In this document: positions 47,067-55,794 of the stretch, piece by piece
Numbering within the stretch: the stretch's first letter is position 1
Layout of the letters: each line of letters opens with the position of its first letter
Origin: a virus
Length of the DNA: 64,000 nt
IMG/VR virus record: IMGVR_UViG_3300047443_000115
Span: 27,589 to 91,588 of that record
Strand: one strand, 5' to 3'
The notes under the pieces: model-generated
Told to the model about the DNA's origin: nothing
The model's input: the letters and a program-made list of their open reading frames with translations, nothing else
The model's database searches: none
Made by a program: the position numbers and the translations under genes

Positions 47067-47079
47067 AGTCGAGGAAGGC

Positions 47080-47307
47080 ATGGAGTGCGTCAGTTACGCT
47101 TTGCACATGAGCGATCAGCCGAAGGAGCACAGGGCCCAGATCGCCGAGGCGCGCAACGTCCTCGGCGAAGTCATCGCGCGCGCCCGCTTCGCCGGCGAAC
47201 CGACGATCCTCATCAACCGCACCAAGGAGGCGGCGGTCATCGTCTCCATGGCCTTCTACCGGCAGGCCCTTGAAGACCGCGCCCGCCTTGAGGGCCTGGA
47301 GAAGTAG
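47080..47307 (+). CDS. Phd/YefM-type antitoxin without toxin
   Basis: 75 residues. IAEARNVLGEVIARARFAGEPTILINRTKEAAVIVSMAFYRQ is the Phd/YefM fold. GAGGAAGG precedes the ATG; an internal ATG at 47107 lacks a ribosome-binding site. No toxin gene lies on the same strand; the next is a leftward gene. It could neutralise a host toxin or regulate locally. Confidence 0.8.
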   Translation: MECVSYALHMSDQPKEHRAQIAEARNVLGEVIARARFAGEPTILINRTKEAAVIVSMAFYRQALEDRARLEGLEK

Positions 47308-47387
47308 CCCCCGCCCCCCGTTCGCCCCGCCCCCGCGGCGGGGCGTCGTCGTGTCGGGTCGGCCGGCTTCGGGTCCGCGCCGCCCGC

Positions 47388-47651
47388 TCACGCCGCACCT
47401 CCCCGCGCGATCTCGGCCCGCTCTTTGGCGTCGAGCGCTGCGATGACCCCGTCATGGGTAGCTCCGGTGATGCCGGTCTCAGCCCCGGTGATCCAGGTCC
47501 GGCAGGCGGTGAGCGCCGGGCATCGCCGGCAGACGTTCTTGGCGTCGGCGGTCCACTTCTTCCGCGGCATCCGGGCGGGCTTCTCGCCGGTGAACAGCGG
47601 CCGGTAGGCGGACACCTGGCAGAGTCCGTCACGCATCCAGTCGGCGGTCAT
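47388..47651 (-). CDS. WhiB-like iron-sulfur transcription factor
   Basis: 87 residues. Four Cys: C11 and C41-x2-C44-x5-C50 (VCRRCPALTAC), the WhiB iron-sulfur set, with GLCQ before and LFTGE in place of the usual LFF. The G[VI]WGG turn is replaced by TGITGATHDG, as in other phage WhiB proteins. Binds sigma-A and may alter host gene use. ATGA-coupled to the HTH protein gene. Confidence 0.82.
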   Translation of the reverse strand: MTADWMRDGLCQVSAYRPLFTGEKPARMPRKKWTADAKNVCRRCPALTACRTWITGAETGITGATHDGVIAALDAKERAEIARGGAA

Positions 47652-48493
47652 GCGCTCACCTGCTGCTGGCTGCGCTTGCGTTCTTGCTGGCGCCATTCGG
47701 TGAGCCGGTCTTTGACGTCGGCGGCGCGGGCGAGTCCGACGCGGCGGGCGATTTCGTCGGCGGGGATGCCGTAGCTGGCGAGGTGCCGAATCTCGTCGTT
47801 GCGGTGCTTGTCGCGCTTCTGTTCGAGCCCCGATGGGGTTTCGAGGGTGTCGGGCTGGCATGTCGGGTCGTCGAGGTCGGCCCAGGCGATGGGGGGTGCC
47901 CAGCCAAGGCGGCCGGCCCGTCGGCGGGTCATGTCGCTGGCGCCGGGTGTTGTGGCGAGGAGCCGGTAGGCGAGGCGCACGGCTGCATCGGTCGCGCCGT
48001 CGATTTTTGCGTAGCGGCCGTTGGCGAGGCTGCTGATGGTGGCGATGTGGAGGCCACTGGCTTGGGCGATGGCCTGCCGGTCGTGGCCGATGGCGCTGAG
48101 GGCTTGGAGGCGTCGGGTTGCGCCGAGGGCGGGGCGTTCGGCTGTGGCGTCGAACTGTCCGGGCTGGACGGCGAGGATGCGGAGGGCTTGTTCGCGGCGG
48201 CAGGTCTTGCTGCGCCCGGAGACGAGGTAGCTGATGGTGGCCTGGGCAACGCCGGCCTGGCGGGCGACGAGGAGGTGGCTCATGCCGCTGGCGACCAGTT
48301 GCTGGATGTGGGGCAGGACTGTTTCGCGGGGGAGGCGGGCGATGATGCCGCTGTTGCGTGCGCGGGCGCGGCGGATTCCGGCGAGGCAGTTGCCGCGGGT
48401 GCATTTGGGGCAGCGGCAGGCGGGGCGGGTTTTGCAGCCCTTGTAGCGGGCTTCGGTGCCGTGTGCGGGCAGCTTCTTCGTGGTGGCGCTCAC
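47648..48493 (-). CDS. Protein with two helix-turn-helix domains
   Basis: 281 residues. GTG start. N-terminus ARYKGCKTRPACRCPKCTRGN is a zinc-like cluster seen in Streptomyces phages; two HTH units follow, GMSHLLVARQAGVAQATISYLVSG and GHDRQAIAQASGLHIATISSLANG; a third possible one in ADEIARRVGLARAADVKDRL. Probably a transcription regulator. The long extension is rejected by the GTGA overlap. Confidence 0.75.
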   Translation of the reverse strand: MSATTKKLPAHGTEARYKGCKTRPACRCPKCTRGNCLAGIRRARARNSGIIARLPRETVLPHIQQLVASGMSHLLVARQAGVAQATISYLVSGRSKTCRREQALRILAVQPGQFDATAERPALGATRRLQALSAIGHDRQAIAQASGLHIATISSLANGRYAKIDGATDAAVRLAYRLLATTPGASDMTRRRAGRLGWAPPIAWADLDDPTCQPDTLETPSGLEQKRDKHRNDEIRHLASYGIPADEIARRVGLARAADVKDRLTEWRQQERKRSQQQVSA

Positions 48494-48879
48494 CGCGGGT
48501 CCTCCTCGCCGATGAAGTCGTAGGCGGGCATCGCCCACAGCAGTTCGCACAGGTCGAGGCGTTCGGCTGCGTCGATGTGCGCGTAGAGGGCGGCCTGTGC
48601 GTCGAGGTCGACGGGCCATCCGTCTCCGCCGCCGGCGTTGGCCTGCCAGCAGATGCCCTGCCGTTCGTCGGCGATGGCGTAGCGGCGGGCGTACAGCCGG
48701 TGCCTGGCGGCGCGTCGCACGGCCCGATTGCGGTAGTGGCGTGCGATCCGCCACGCGCCCCACCCGGCGCCCGCGACGACGCTGGTGGCCCCGGCGGCGA
48801 GGAGGGCGGCGTACAGCCACCAGGCGGCGTTGGCGATCCGCGTGTACAGGTCGAGGAGTGACGAGAGGTCGGCGGTCAT
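48490..48879 (-). CDS. Single-helix membrane protein
   Basis: 129 residues. One strong membrane helix (about 18-38, LYAALLAAGATSVVAGAGWGAW) after a short N-terminus, then a basic stretch and an acidic C-terminal domain. Coupled on both sides. Unknown function. Confidence 0.6.
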   Translation of the reverse strand: MTADLSSLLDLYTRIANAAWWLYAALLAAGATSVVAGAGWGAWRIARHYRNRAVRRAARHRLYARRYAIADERQGICWQANAGGGDGWPVDLDAQAALYAHIDAAERLDLCELLWAMPAYDFIGEEDPR

Positions 48880-50249
48880 GCCGTCACCTCGCCGAAGAGG
48901 ACGGGTGCGATGGGCTTGCTCAGGCGGGCGACACACAGGTCGGCGCCGTCTTGCTCCCGTTCGACGCCGATCGCCTGGAACCCTTCGATGGCGGCGGCCT
49001 CCAACGTGGTGCCGGTCCCGGCGCACCAGTCCAGGACCAGGCCGCCGGGCGGGGTGACGAGGCGGACCAGCCAGCGCATCAGTGCGAGGGGCTTGACCGT
49101 GGGCCAGGCCGTGCCGTCGGCGAGCCGGGGACGTTCGAACGCCGGGGCCTTCGCCTCATATCTGAAGACGGGGAAGAAGCGGGACGCGCCACCGGAATCG
49201 ACAACCCCGCGGGGTCCAGCCGGACCGGACGGGCCGTGGCCGCCGCCGTACACGGAGCCGTGGCGCTCGCCCTTGTTGGCGCGGGCGTTGCTCGGCGTGA
49301 CCCCGCTCTGCCGGTCCATCTCCGCGACAGGGCAACCTGCCTGGCAAGGCCCGTCCTCGACGCACTCCGGTCCGTGGCCGAGAAGGACGTTCGTCGGCCA
49401 GCGGCCCGAGGGGTCGCCGCCGCGACGGCCCGGCAGCGCGGCGAAGTTTGTCCCGCCCTGCTCGGTGTAACGCCGCGCCTGTGATGCTTCACCGACACGC
49501 TCCCGGCTCTCCCCGGTCGAGGCCACGCGGGATCCGTCGATGTTGAGTGCCCCTGTGCCGTGCTCCAGAACGTTGGCTGCTACGGTCCCGGCGGGCGGCT
49601 TCCTGGCCACCACGATCGGCTCATGGGCGGGCTTGAGCGCGGTGCCCCAGCCCTCCCAGCAGGCGGCGTCTGGGGTCGTTGGCGCCCACTCCTGGGCCAC
49701 GGCGCCCATGGCCGATCCAGCGCCGTGGTCGTAGTTGACCCGCCCCCTTCCGGAGGGCGAGTAGTCGGCTCCCATCTGCATGCGCCGGATGTCCTCGGGC
49801 CGCCCGCCACCAGCCTCGATGGCCTTGGCGACGTTCAGTGACTTGGGGAAACCTGATCCGCTTACCCACATGATCGAGTCGCGAATTTCAAATCCGGCGA
49901 GGCGGATGGCCATGCCCATCAGGTCGGCGGTGCGCGGCGCCGCGAAGGCGACCAGGTGGCCGCCGGGCTTCAGGACCCGCAGGCATTCGTCCCACGCGGC
50001 GGGCGGGGGAACGAACCGGTCCCAGGCGCGGCCCATGAAGCCACCCTGCCCGTCGGTCGGGACGTAGGCGCGGTCGCCAGACAGCCACGCGGCCAGCACC
50101 TCGGCAATGACCCGCGGGTGGTGGTTGGCGAGGCCGTAGGGCGGGTCACAGACCACGGCGTCGACCGACGCGTCGGGCAGCGTGGGCAGCACGTCGAGCA
50201 TTTCGCCGAGGTGCAGCGTGACCGTGTCGTCGGAGTAGTAGACGCTCAC
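48876..50249 (-). CDS. DNA amino-methyltransferase (N6A/N4C), beta class
   Basis: 457 residues, GTG start. Motif IV VVCDPPYGLANHHP near 35, motif I LDWCAGTGTT near 413, with a long target-recognition part between. Second such enzyme in the window and not closely similar to the first. No restriction partner. Likely anti-restriction. Confidence 0.85.
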   Translation of the reverse strand: MSVYYSDDTVTLHLGEMLDVLPTLPDASVDAVVCDPPYGLANHHPRVIAEVLAAWLSGDRAYVPTDGQGGFMGRAWDRFVPPPAAWDECLRVLKPGGHLVAFAAPRTADLMGMAIRLAGFEIRDSIMWVSGSGFPKSLNVAKAIEAGGGRPEDIRRMQMGADYSPSGRGRVNYDHGAGSAMGAVAQEWAPTTPDAACWEGWGTALKPAHEPIVVARKPPAGTVAANVLEHGTGALNIDGSRVASTGESRERVGEASQARRYTEQGGTNFAALPGRRGGDPSGRWPTNVLLGHGPECVEDGPCQAGCPVAEMDRQSGVTPSNARANKGERHGSVYGGGHGPSGPAGPRGVVDSGGASRFFPVFRYEAKAPAFERPRLADGTAWPTVKPLALMRWLVRLVTPPGGLVLDWCAGTGTTLEAAAIEGFQAIGVEREQDGADLCVARLSKPIAPVLFGEVTA

Positions 50250-50617
50250 GCCGCGTCCACCTCCGTCTGGTGGAACCTCTGCGCGGCCTCGCGGTGGCCC
50301 TTGCCGGTCAGCATCCAGACGGTGAGGCGGTGCCCGTGGGTGGCCGGGGAGGTGGAGGGGACGCCGTCGACGGGGACGCGCCGGATGATTCCGGCGGAGC
50401 GCAGTCCGTTGATGGCGGCACCCAGGTAGCCGACGCCCATGTCGGGCAGGAGTGTCCGGATGTCGTTGGCCGACCAGGTGTCATGGCTGGAGCCGTACAG
50501 GAGGACGACCTGTCCGACGACGTACCGGTCCCATGCGGAGCGCTGGACGATTTCGGCGAGGGTCTCGTCCCGGCGGGCGGCGGCCAGGCGCTCGGCGAAG
50601 TTCAGGCGGCGGGTCAT
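50246..50617 (-). CDS. Winged-helix-type small protein
   Basis: 123 residues, ATGA overlap. ETLAEIVQRSAWDRYVVGQV then DMGVGYLGAAINGLRSAGIIRRVP, which reads as a winged helix. Likely DNA-binding; function unknown. Confidence 0.65.
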   Translation of the reverse strand: MTRRLNFAERLAAARRDETLAEIVQRSAWDRYVVGQVVLLYGSSHDTWSANDIRTLLPDMGVGYLGAAINGLRSAGIIRRVPVDGVPSTSPATHGHRLTVWMLTGKGHREAAQRFHQTEVDAA

Positions 50618-51255
50618 CGGGCACCCCCGGCGGGGGCGAGCTGCAGCGCGCGGTCGTGCTGTGCGTTGAGTGCCATCACGGCGCTGATCGGTCGCGGGTC
50701 CTGTTCGGCGGCGGCGCGCAGGATTGGCATGCCGGAGTTGATCGAGGCGAGCACCTCGTCCCGGGTGGCGGCGCGGCCCTCGGCGAACCACAGGGTCTCG
50801 GCGGGCTCGCCGACATCGAACAGGCGATGGGCTGGCATCTGTTGCCAGGCGCGGGTGACCCAGACGAGGGCGACGCCGGGGTTGCGGCAGATCATGTCGC
50901 CATCCGGCTCGGATGCATCGTCGGGCAGGTCGCTGTCGCGGCGCCGCATGTTCGGGGTAGTGAGGAACGGGCAGGCGGTCGCGGCGTAGATGGCGCAGTC
51001 GCGGTGTGACGGGGGCTCCGAGCTGACCCGGTTGACGGCGCACATGGGGCCGATGACGAATGCGACGTTCGCGCCGAGTCGGCCGCCGCACAGCCAGCAC
51101 TGACCGAAGCGGACGGCGTCGTCCAGCTTGTTGAGGCCGACGACGCGGAAGTCGGGCTGGCCGTCGATCCAGGCCACGAACCATGGCACGGGGTATCCGA
51201 CGGCGTTCGTGGGCAGCTTGGCGATACGGGGCGGCGGGGTGGGTAGTGAGCGCAT
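50614..51255 (-). CDS. Protein with two Cys/His sites, unknown function
   Basis: 213 residues. FGQCWLCGGRLGANVAFVIGPMCAVNR is a Cys-x2-Cys-containing knuckle that recurs in Streptomyces phages; a DCAIYAATACPF segment follows. The C-terminal half is helical. Function unknown. Confidence 0.6.
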   Translation of the reverse strand: MRSLPTPPPRIAKLPTNAVGYPVPWFVAWIDGQPDFRVVGLNKLDDAVRFGQCWLCGGRLGANVAFVIGPMCAVNRVSSEPPSHRDCAIYAATACPFLTTPNMRRRDSDLPDDASEPDGDMICRNPGVALVWVTRAWQQMPAHRLFDVGEPAETLWFAEGRAATRDEVLASINSGMPILRAAAEQDPRPISAVMALNAQHDRALQLAPAGGAR

Positions 51256-51325
51256 GGGAGACTCCTGGTGGTCTGCCGTGGCCGCGCTGTTTCGGTCAGC
51301 GCGGCCACGGCGAAGCGGGGTGGGG

Positions 51326-52204
51326 TTAAGCGGCGGGCGGTGCGGCCGTCGTGTTGGCCCACGGGTCATCGGCCGGCGGCGGCGCGGACTGCTGCTTGCC
51401 CCCGTTGGCCTTGATTTCGGCGGCGGTGATGCGGGCCTGCGGGAACGCCTCGTCGACGGCGATCTCACGGCGGTCGATCGACTTGTGCGTGATGAGCAGC
51501 TGCGCGATGTCGGCGCCGGTCCACTGGGTGCGCGGCCGGCCGAGCTTCTGCTCCAGCCGGTCGGCGTTGATGCCGAGCTTCTGGAAGACCGCGACGGCGC
51601 CATCGACGCGCTGCTCAAGCGGCTTGCCGTCGCCCTTGTTGAGGGTCTCCCTGCACAGGTCTTCGGCCTCGCCGATGAAGAAGTCCGGGATGACCGCGAA
51701 GATCGCCTCGCGCAGTCGGCGGGCGCCGCTGTTGGCGTTGTTCTCGTAGATGTCGCGCAGGTCGACCAGCGGTGAGACCTTGCCGCCGGCGAACTTGGCG
51801 TGGGGGACGATGAAGGTGAGGACGTGCCGGGTGTTGGCTTCGATGTCCCAGGCGAAGGCCTGCATTTCGGACTGGCGGTAGCTGTCGTCGCGGCGCATCT
51901 CGGAGACGCCGTACTGGATGTTTCCCCAGGCCTGGGCGAGGGTCTTGGCGAGGTGGATGGTCGGGCCCTGGACCTTGCCGCCGGATCGCGGGAACTCGTA
52001 GAACGCCTTCTCTGCGAGGGCCATGGATCCGCAGGCGGACTGCATGCTGTTGCGGGCGCGGCCGATGTCGCGGGGGAACTGGCGGGCCACGTAGATCGCG
52101 GCCTGGACTTCGGCGACCGCGCGGGACTGTTCGACGGCAGTGCTCTGGCCGATGCGATCGGGTGTCGGGGCGGCTTGCATCTGCTGCTTGGCGGGGTAGT
52201 TCAC
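51326..52204 (-). CDS. RecT-like single-strand annealing protein (probable)
   Basis: 292 residues, GTG. AVAEVQAAIYVARQFPRDIG, SMALAEKAFYEFPRSGGKVQ, GPTIHLAKTLAQAWGNIQYG, LVDLRDIYENNANSGARRLR. It stands one base past the RecE-like nuclease gene with which it would act, as in RecE/RecT pairs. The sequence is far from classical RecT, so the name rests on partner and position. Confidence 0.6.
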   Translation of the reverse strand: MNYPAKQQMQAAPTPDRIGQSTAVEQSRAVAEVQAAIYVARQFPRDIGRARNSMQSACGSMALAEKAFYEFPRSGGKVQGPTIHLAKTLAQAWGNIQYGVSEMRRDDSYRQSEMQAFAWDIEANTRHVLTFIVPHAKFAGGKVSPLVDLRDIYENNANSGARRLREAIFAVIPDFFIGEAEDLCRETLNKGDGKPLEQRVDGAVAVFQKLGINADRLEQKLGRPRTQWTGADIAQLLITHKSIDRREIAVDEAFPQARITAAEIKANGGKQQSAPPPADDPWANTTAAPPAA

Positions 52205-53088
52205 AGGTAGATCTCCTTGTCGCGGGTCTCTGCCCATCCGGGCAGGGCGAGGTAGTTGGGGTCGTCGCCGTATCCGGGCCAGTTGCCGGTGGCGGTGCAG
52301 TCGGCGAAGGTTTCGATGGCGGCGCGGTTCTTGGCGCGGCCGATCTCGCGGGACATGAACTCGATGCCGACGATGTTGATCAGGTACGGGGCGGTCTTCT
52401 CCTGGACGATGAGGAGGAGTTCGACGTCGCGTTCGCCGAGGTCGAGGGCTTCGGCGCCTTCCTCGTACCAGGCGGCCTGGCAGTTGTAGCCGTACTTCTC
52501 GATGGCCTTTTCCATGGCCCGGTTGCTGGCGTCGACCGCGGTCTTGTAGTCGGGGATGATCAGGCGGCCAGAGGCGGCGGTGAAGTCGGGCAGCCAGTCG
52601 AAGCGCACCCGGCGGCGGATGCCTGTGGGGCCGTCGATCCAGAACCCGGACTGCTCGGGCTTGCCGTGGGCGGGGTCGAGGAGGGGGCCGGCGAGGGGGT
52701 GGCGGCGGATGGCGTCGGCCATCGCTTTGACCATGTCGATCTCGTGCCGCTTGAGGGGGATTCCGCCCTGCGCGCGGGCCTCGGCGACTTCCGCCTTGGC
52801 TTCCTTCGTGGTCCACGCCGGGTGGTCGACGAGGATCAGCTTCGAGCCGCGGCCGAGGACTTCCTTGTGGGCGGCGTTGCCGTAGTCGAAGGTCTTCGTC
52901 GGGGCCGGCGGGTTGTCCTGCTCGTAGCGGAACTTCGCCGGGGTCGACGGCGGGAGAAGCTTGCGGGCGCCGCTGGACGACAGGGAGGTGTGGTCGGCGT
53001 GGTAGTCCTCGTTCGACAGGTCGTGGTGCAGGCCCAGCGCGGGCGGCTCGGTGGCGGTCTCCGTAGGCGCCTCGATGGTGGTGGTCAT
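52201..53088 (-). CDS. RecE-like PD-(D/E)XK exonuclease
   Basis: 295 residues. His74 in GNAAHKEVLG, Asp164 in RFDWLP, Asp180-Tyr-Lys182 in IIPDYKTA and Gln204/Tyr208 in NCQAAWYEE, the motifs of lambda-exo/RecE/Cas4-type nucleases. Would resect double-strand ends for annealing. ATGA-coupled to the winged-helix gene before and GTGA-coupled to the RecT-like gene after. Confidence 0.82.
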   Translation of the reverse strand: MTTTIEAPTETATEPPALGLHHDLSNEDYHADHTSLSSSGARKLLPPSTPAKFRYEQDNPPAPTKTFDYGNAAHKEVLGRGSKLILVDHPAWTTKEAKAEVAEARAQGGIPLKRHEIDMVKAMADAIRRHPLAGPLLDPAHGKPEQSGFWIDGPTGIRRRVRFDWLPDFTAASGRLIIPDYKTAVDASNRAMEKAIEKYGYNCQAAWYEEGAEALDLGERDVELLLIVQEKTAPYLINIVGIEFMSREIGRAKNRAAIETFADCTATGNWPGYGDDPNYLALPGWAETRDKEIYL

Positions 53089-53552
53089 GCGGCGCTGCCT
53101 TCCTGGCGGGGCGTGTAGTAGCGGCGCGGGGTGCCGTCGCCGTGGAGGTCGAGGTGGCCGTCGCGGTGCAGGGCGGCGAGGTAGCGGCGTGCGGCCATGC
53201 GGAGGACATGCGTGCCGAGGAGCTGGTGCCACGTGCGCCTGATGCGGCCGGTGGTCCACTCGCCGCCCTCCGCTTGGATCGCCTCCAGGAGGAGCTTCCG
53301 GCTGCCGCGCCCCGGGTGGGCAGGGCTGGGGTCGCTACCGAGCCGGTAGAAGCGGACCCCGCGGTGCTCGGCGGGTACGAGGTACGCGCGCCGGGCGAGG
53401 TCCCGCAGGTCGCGGCGTGCGGTGTTCCTGCCTGTCGTGGCCCACTGGCCTGACTTGGCGTAGATGTTCAGTGCTCGCTTGGTGGTGACCGGGCCGCCGA
53501 AGTTCCTGAGGACGGCGAGCAGGTACGTGCGACGGGTCTGGGTGTCGGTCAC
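53085..53552 (-). CDS. Winged-helix protein
   Basis: 155 residues, GTG. RTYLLAVLRNFGGPVTTKRALNIYAKS is a winged-helix start; ARRDLRDLARRAYLVPAEHR the wing; a second helical part KLLLEAIQAEGGEWTTGRIR suggests a repeat of the fold. Probably a DNA-binding regulator. Begins MTDTQ like the gene before it. Confidence 0.65.
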   Translation of the reverse strand: MTDTQTRRTYLLAVLRNFGGPVTTKRALNIYAKSGQWATTGRNTARRDLRDLARRAYLVPAEHRGVRFYRLGSDPSPAHPGRGSRKLLLEAIQAEGGEWTTGRIRRTWHQLLGTHVLRMAARRYLAALHRDGHLDLHGDGTPRRYYTPRQEGSAA

Positions 53553-53875
53553 TGGCCACCGCCTGCGAGCGCGATCGTGCGTCCCTTGTGGGCGGGCTCG
53601 AAGACCCAGTGCGTACCGGTCCCGGTCAGCGGCACGTCGACGAGCTGCGGCCCGAGCTCAGTGAGGCCGAGGCGGATGGCCTCGTCGGTGGTGGTCCGAC
53701 GGAAGGTCCGCAGGTATTCGTAGGGCCCGTCGGGGCCGGTGGACAGCGACGGCACGATGAGGGCGGCGTTGGTGCTGTTGCGCTTGAGGTAGCAGGGGCG
53801 GCCGTAGGAGGCGCGGAACTTGATCAGCGTCAGGAGGTTCTGGACGGCGGGGGGAACGATCTGGGTGTCGGTCAT
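53549..53875 (-). CDS. Small protein, unknown function
   Basis: 108 residues. SYGRPCYLKRNSTNAALIVP and GPYEYLRTFRRTTTDEAIRL. Fits no family I know. ATGA overlap with the exonuclease gene and GTGA with the next. Confidence 0.55.
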   Translation of the reverse strand: MTDTQIVPPAVQNLLTLIKFRASYGRPCYLKRNSTNAALIVPSLSTGPDGPYEYLRTFRRTTTDEAIRLGLTELGPQLVDVPLTGTGTHWVFEPAHKGRTIALAGGGQ

Positions 53876-54597
53876 GCGACACCGCCGTGGAGGTCGCGCA
53901 GCGCCTCGCCAGCCATGCTGGCGAGTTGGGTGTCGCTCATGGTGTAGAAGCCGTCGGGGATGGTGATGGCGTCGTACAGGTCGCGGGCCCAGCGGGCGTC
54001 ACCAAGGGCGGTGTGCGCGGCCTCGCCGTCGGGCCGGGGTACGCCGACGGTCTCGGAGGCCTGGTAGGACTTCCATGGCCAGCCGATCCGCTCGGCGACC
54101 TTGCTGTACCAGTGGGCGTCGCAGTCCCGCTGCGTCATCCGCTCGGCCTGCCCGTAAAGGTATCCGGCGGCGAGGGTGGCGACGCAGGTCGGGCGGTAGT
54201 ACCAGGGGGCGCCGTCGAGGAGGTCGCGCAGGAACCGGTCGTCGAAGCCGGGGTTGCTGCCGACCAGGACGGCGCCCTTGAGGACGCGGCCGATGGCAAC
54301 AGCTACGTCATCGCGGGTACTGCCGAGGATGTGCGGCGCGTTTCCGGTGAACGCTGCCGTGAAGCCGTTCGGGACGACGAACCGCTCCTCGAATCGGCCG
54401 ATGCGCAGCGCTTCCGGGTCGGCGCGCTCGGGTACGGCGGGGCGGATCTGCCACACGTACTCGGTGTCGACGCCGTCCTCGTCGCGGAGGATCACGGCGA
54501 CCTCCCAGATCTCGCCCTGGGTGGCGTCGAGGTGCGTCGTCTCGGTGTCGATGAACGCGAGTGGCGGCGGTGTCTTCGTCGGGCTGTCGGTGCTCAT
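53872..54597 (-). CDS. DnaQ-like DEDD 3'-5' exonuclease
   Basis: 241 residues. Exo I FIDTETT (Asp17, Glu19), Exo II LVGSNPGFDDRFL, Exo III HTALGDARWA (His-x5-Asp-type spacing). Probably a proofreading-type or single-strand DNA trimming enzyme; no phage DNA polymerase is present, so it may serve host polymerase or recombination. ATG within an otherwise longer frame. Confidence 0.85.
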   Translation of the reverse strand: MSTDSPTKTPPPLAFIDTETTHLDATQGEIWEVAVILRDEDGVDTEYVWQIRPAVPERADPEALRIGRFEERFVVPNGFTAAFTGNAPHILGSTRDDVAVAIGRVLKGAVLVGSNPGFDDRFLRDLLDGAPWYYRPTCVATLAAGYLYGQAERMTQRDCDAHWYSKVAERIGWPWKSYQASETVGVPRPDGEAAHTALGDARWARDLYDAITIPDGFYTMSDTQLASMAGEALRDLHGGVA

Positions 54598-54627
54598 GAG
54601 GTGCTCCAAATGGCGTCGGCGATTGGG

Positions 54628-54664
54628 GCGGCCCACGCCCGTCAGGGGGTTGGGCGTGGGCCGC
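54628..54664. terminator. Hairpin before the DnaQ-like gene
   Basis: GCGGCCCACGCC / GGCGTGGGCCGC, 12-bp perfect arms. It divides the exonuclease/recombination/replication unit from the early genes to its right. Confidence 0.65.
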
Positions 54665-54752
54665 CTGTGGCCCGGAACCGTTGGGGGGAGGTCGGTCCGG
54701 GCCTGTGGCGCCGTCTACTGGCGGGGGAGCCAGGAGGCGCCGGTCGGGGTGG

Positions 54753-55151
54753 TCAGAGGTGGGCGGCGAGCGCGTCGCTGAGCCCGGTGACGAGCGCGGT
54801 GCGCATGTCGTCGGCCATGTCCGGGTCGAACGCGAAGTGGACGCGGGCGATGACCTTGTCTCCGGCGTTGACCTCGAACTGCCGCTCGTCGGGCTCCAGG
54901 CCGTCGGCGCCGAGGTTGACGGCCCATGCGGAGGTGTCGGCGGCGTCGCGGACGTACTGGTCGATGGCTTCGTGGGCGGTGAGGAAACCGGGGCCGTCGA
55001 GGCTGGCGCCCCACTGCTTGCCGCTGCTGGGGATGGCGGCGGTTTCCATTGATTCGCCGACGCCCATGAAGTCGTGGTCGCGGGTGAGGTCGTTGTGCTG
55101 GCGTGCGGCTTCGTGGCGGAGGTCGGCGTCGGTGTACGGGAGGTCGGGCAC
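54753..55151 (-). CDS. Protein of unknown function
   Basis: 132 residues, GTG. AGDKVIARVHFAFDPDMADD and GASLDGPGFLTAHEAIDQYV. Stands alone between two terminators. No family recognised. Confidence 0.6.
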   Translation of the reverse strand: MPDLPYTDADLRHEAARQHNDLTRDHDFMGVGESMETAAIPSSGKQWGASLDGPGFLTAHEAIDQYVRDAADTSAWAVNLGADGLEPDERQFEVNAGDKVIARVHFAFDPDMADDMRTALVTGLSDALAAHL

Positions 55152-55184
55152 GGGGTTCCCTCTCTGGGATGCTGGTGGTGGGTG

Positions 55185-55211
55185 CCCCCGCTCGCTTCGA
55201 TCGAGCGGGGG
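55185..55211. terminator. Rho-independent-type hairpin
   Basis: CCCCCGCTCG / CGAGCGGGGG with a 7-base loop, 11 bp past the coiled-coil gene. Ends the early leftward unit. Confidence 0.75.
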
Positions 55212-55221
55212 TGCTGCACGT

Positions 55222-55794
55222 TCAGGCGGTGGCGGGTCGGGGTCCGCCGGAGACGGTGACCTTGCTGGCGCCGGCCGCGAACTGGAGCTTCATCGGCGGC
55301 GGACCCTCGGCCGGCTCGGATGCGGCGGCTGCGAACGGCGCGTCCCACAGGGCGCGGACGGCCATCGGGTCGCCGTACTCGGGCACGGGGATCGGGGTGA
55401 CGAGGGTGTCCTCGCCGGTGGTGTCGCGCTCCATGGGCGGGGCGGTGACGGCGGTGACATTGGCCTTGAACTGGCGGAGGGCGATGAGCTCTTCGTGCTC
55501 CGCGTCCCGCAGGCGCTCGGCTTCGGCGGCGCGCGCCTCGAACTCCATGCCCTCGGCGACGGCCGTGCCGAGTTCGCTGGCGGTCTGCCGCAGTTCGGCT
55601 TCCCGCCCTTCGATGTGCGCGTCGGTGTCCCGAAGCTGGCCATTCAGCGACTCGATGAGGTGTCCGGCTCCGGCGTGGCGGTGTGCGAGGTCGCGGAGTT
55701 CGGTGCGGAGGCGGGCGTTCTCGGCGGCGAGCCGCGGGTTGGGTTCGGCTTGCCGACGGCCAGTGCCGGGCTTCCTGATGGCGAGCATGGTCAC
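55222..55794 (-). CDS. Coiled-coil protein
   Basis: 190 residues, GTG start. Basic start, then continuous heptads (ENARLRTELRDLAHRHAGAG through RLRDAEHEELIALRQF), then a Pro-rich tail. Likely a dimeric scaffold or regulator. Last gene of its unit. Confidence 0.6.
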   Translation of the reverse strand: MTMLAIRKPGTGRRQAEPNPRLAAENARLRTELRDLAHRHAGAGHLIESLNGQLRDTDAHIEGREAELRQTASELGTAVAEGMEFEARAAEAERLRDAEHEELIALRQFKANVTAVTAPPMERDTTGEDTLVTPIPVPEYGDPMAVRALWDAPFAAAASEPAEGPPPMKLQFAAGASKVTVSGGPRPATA

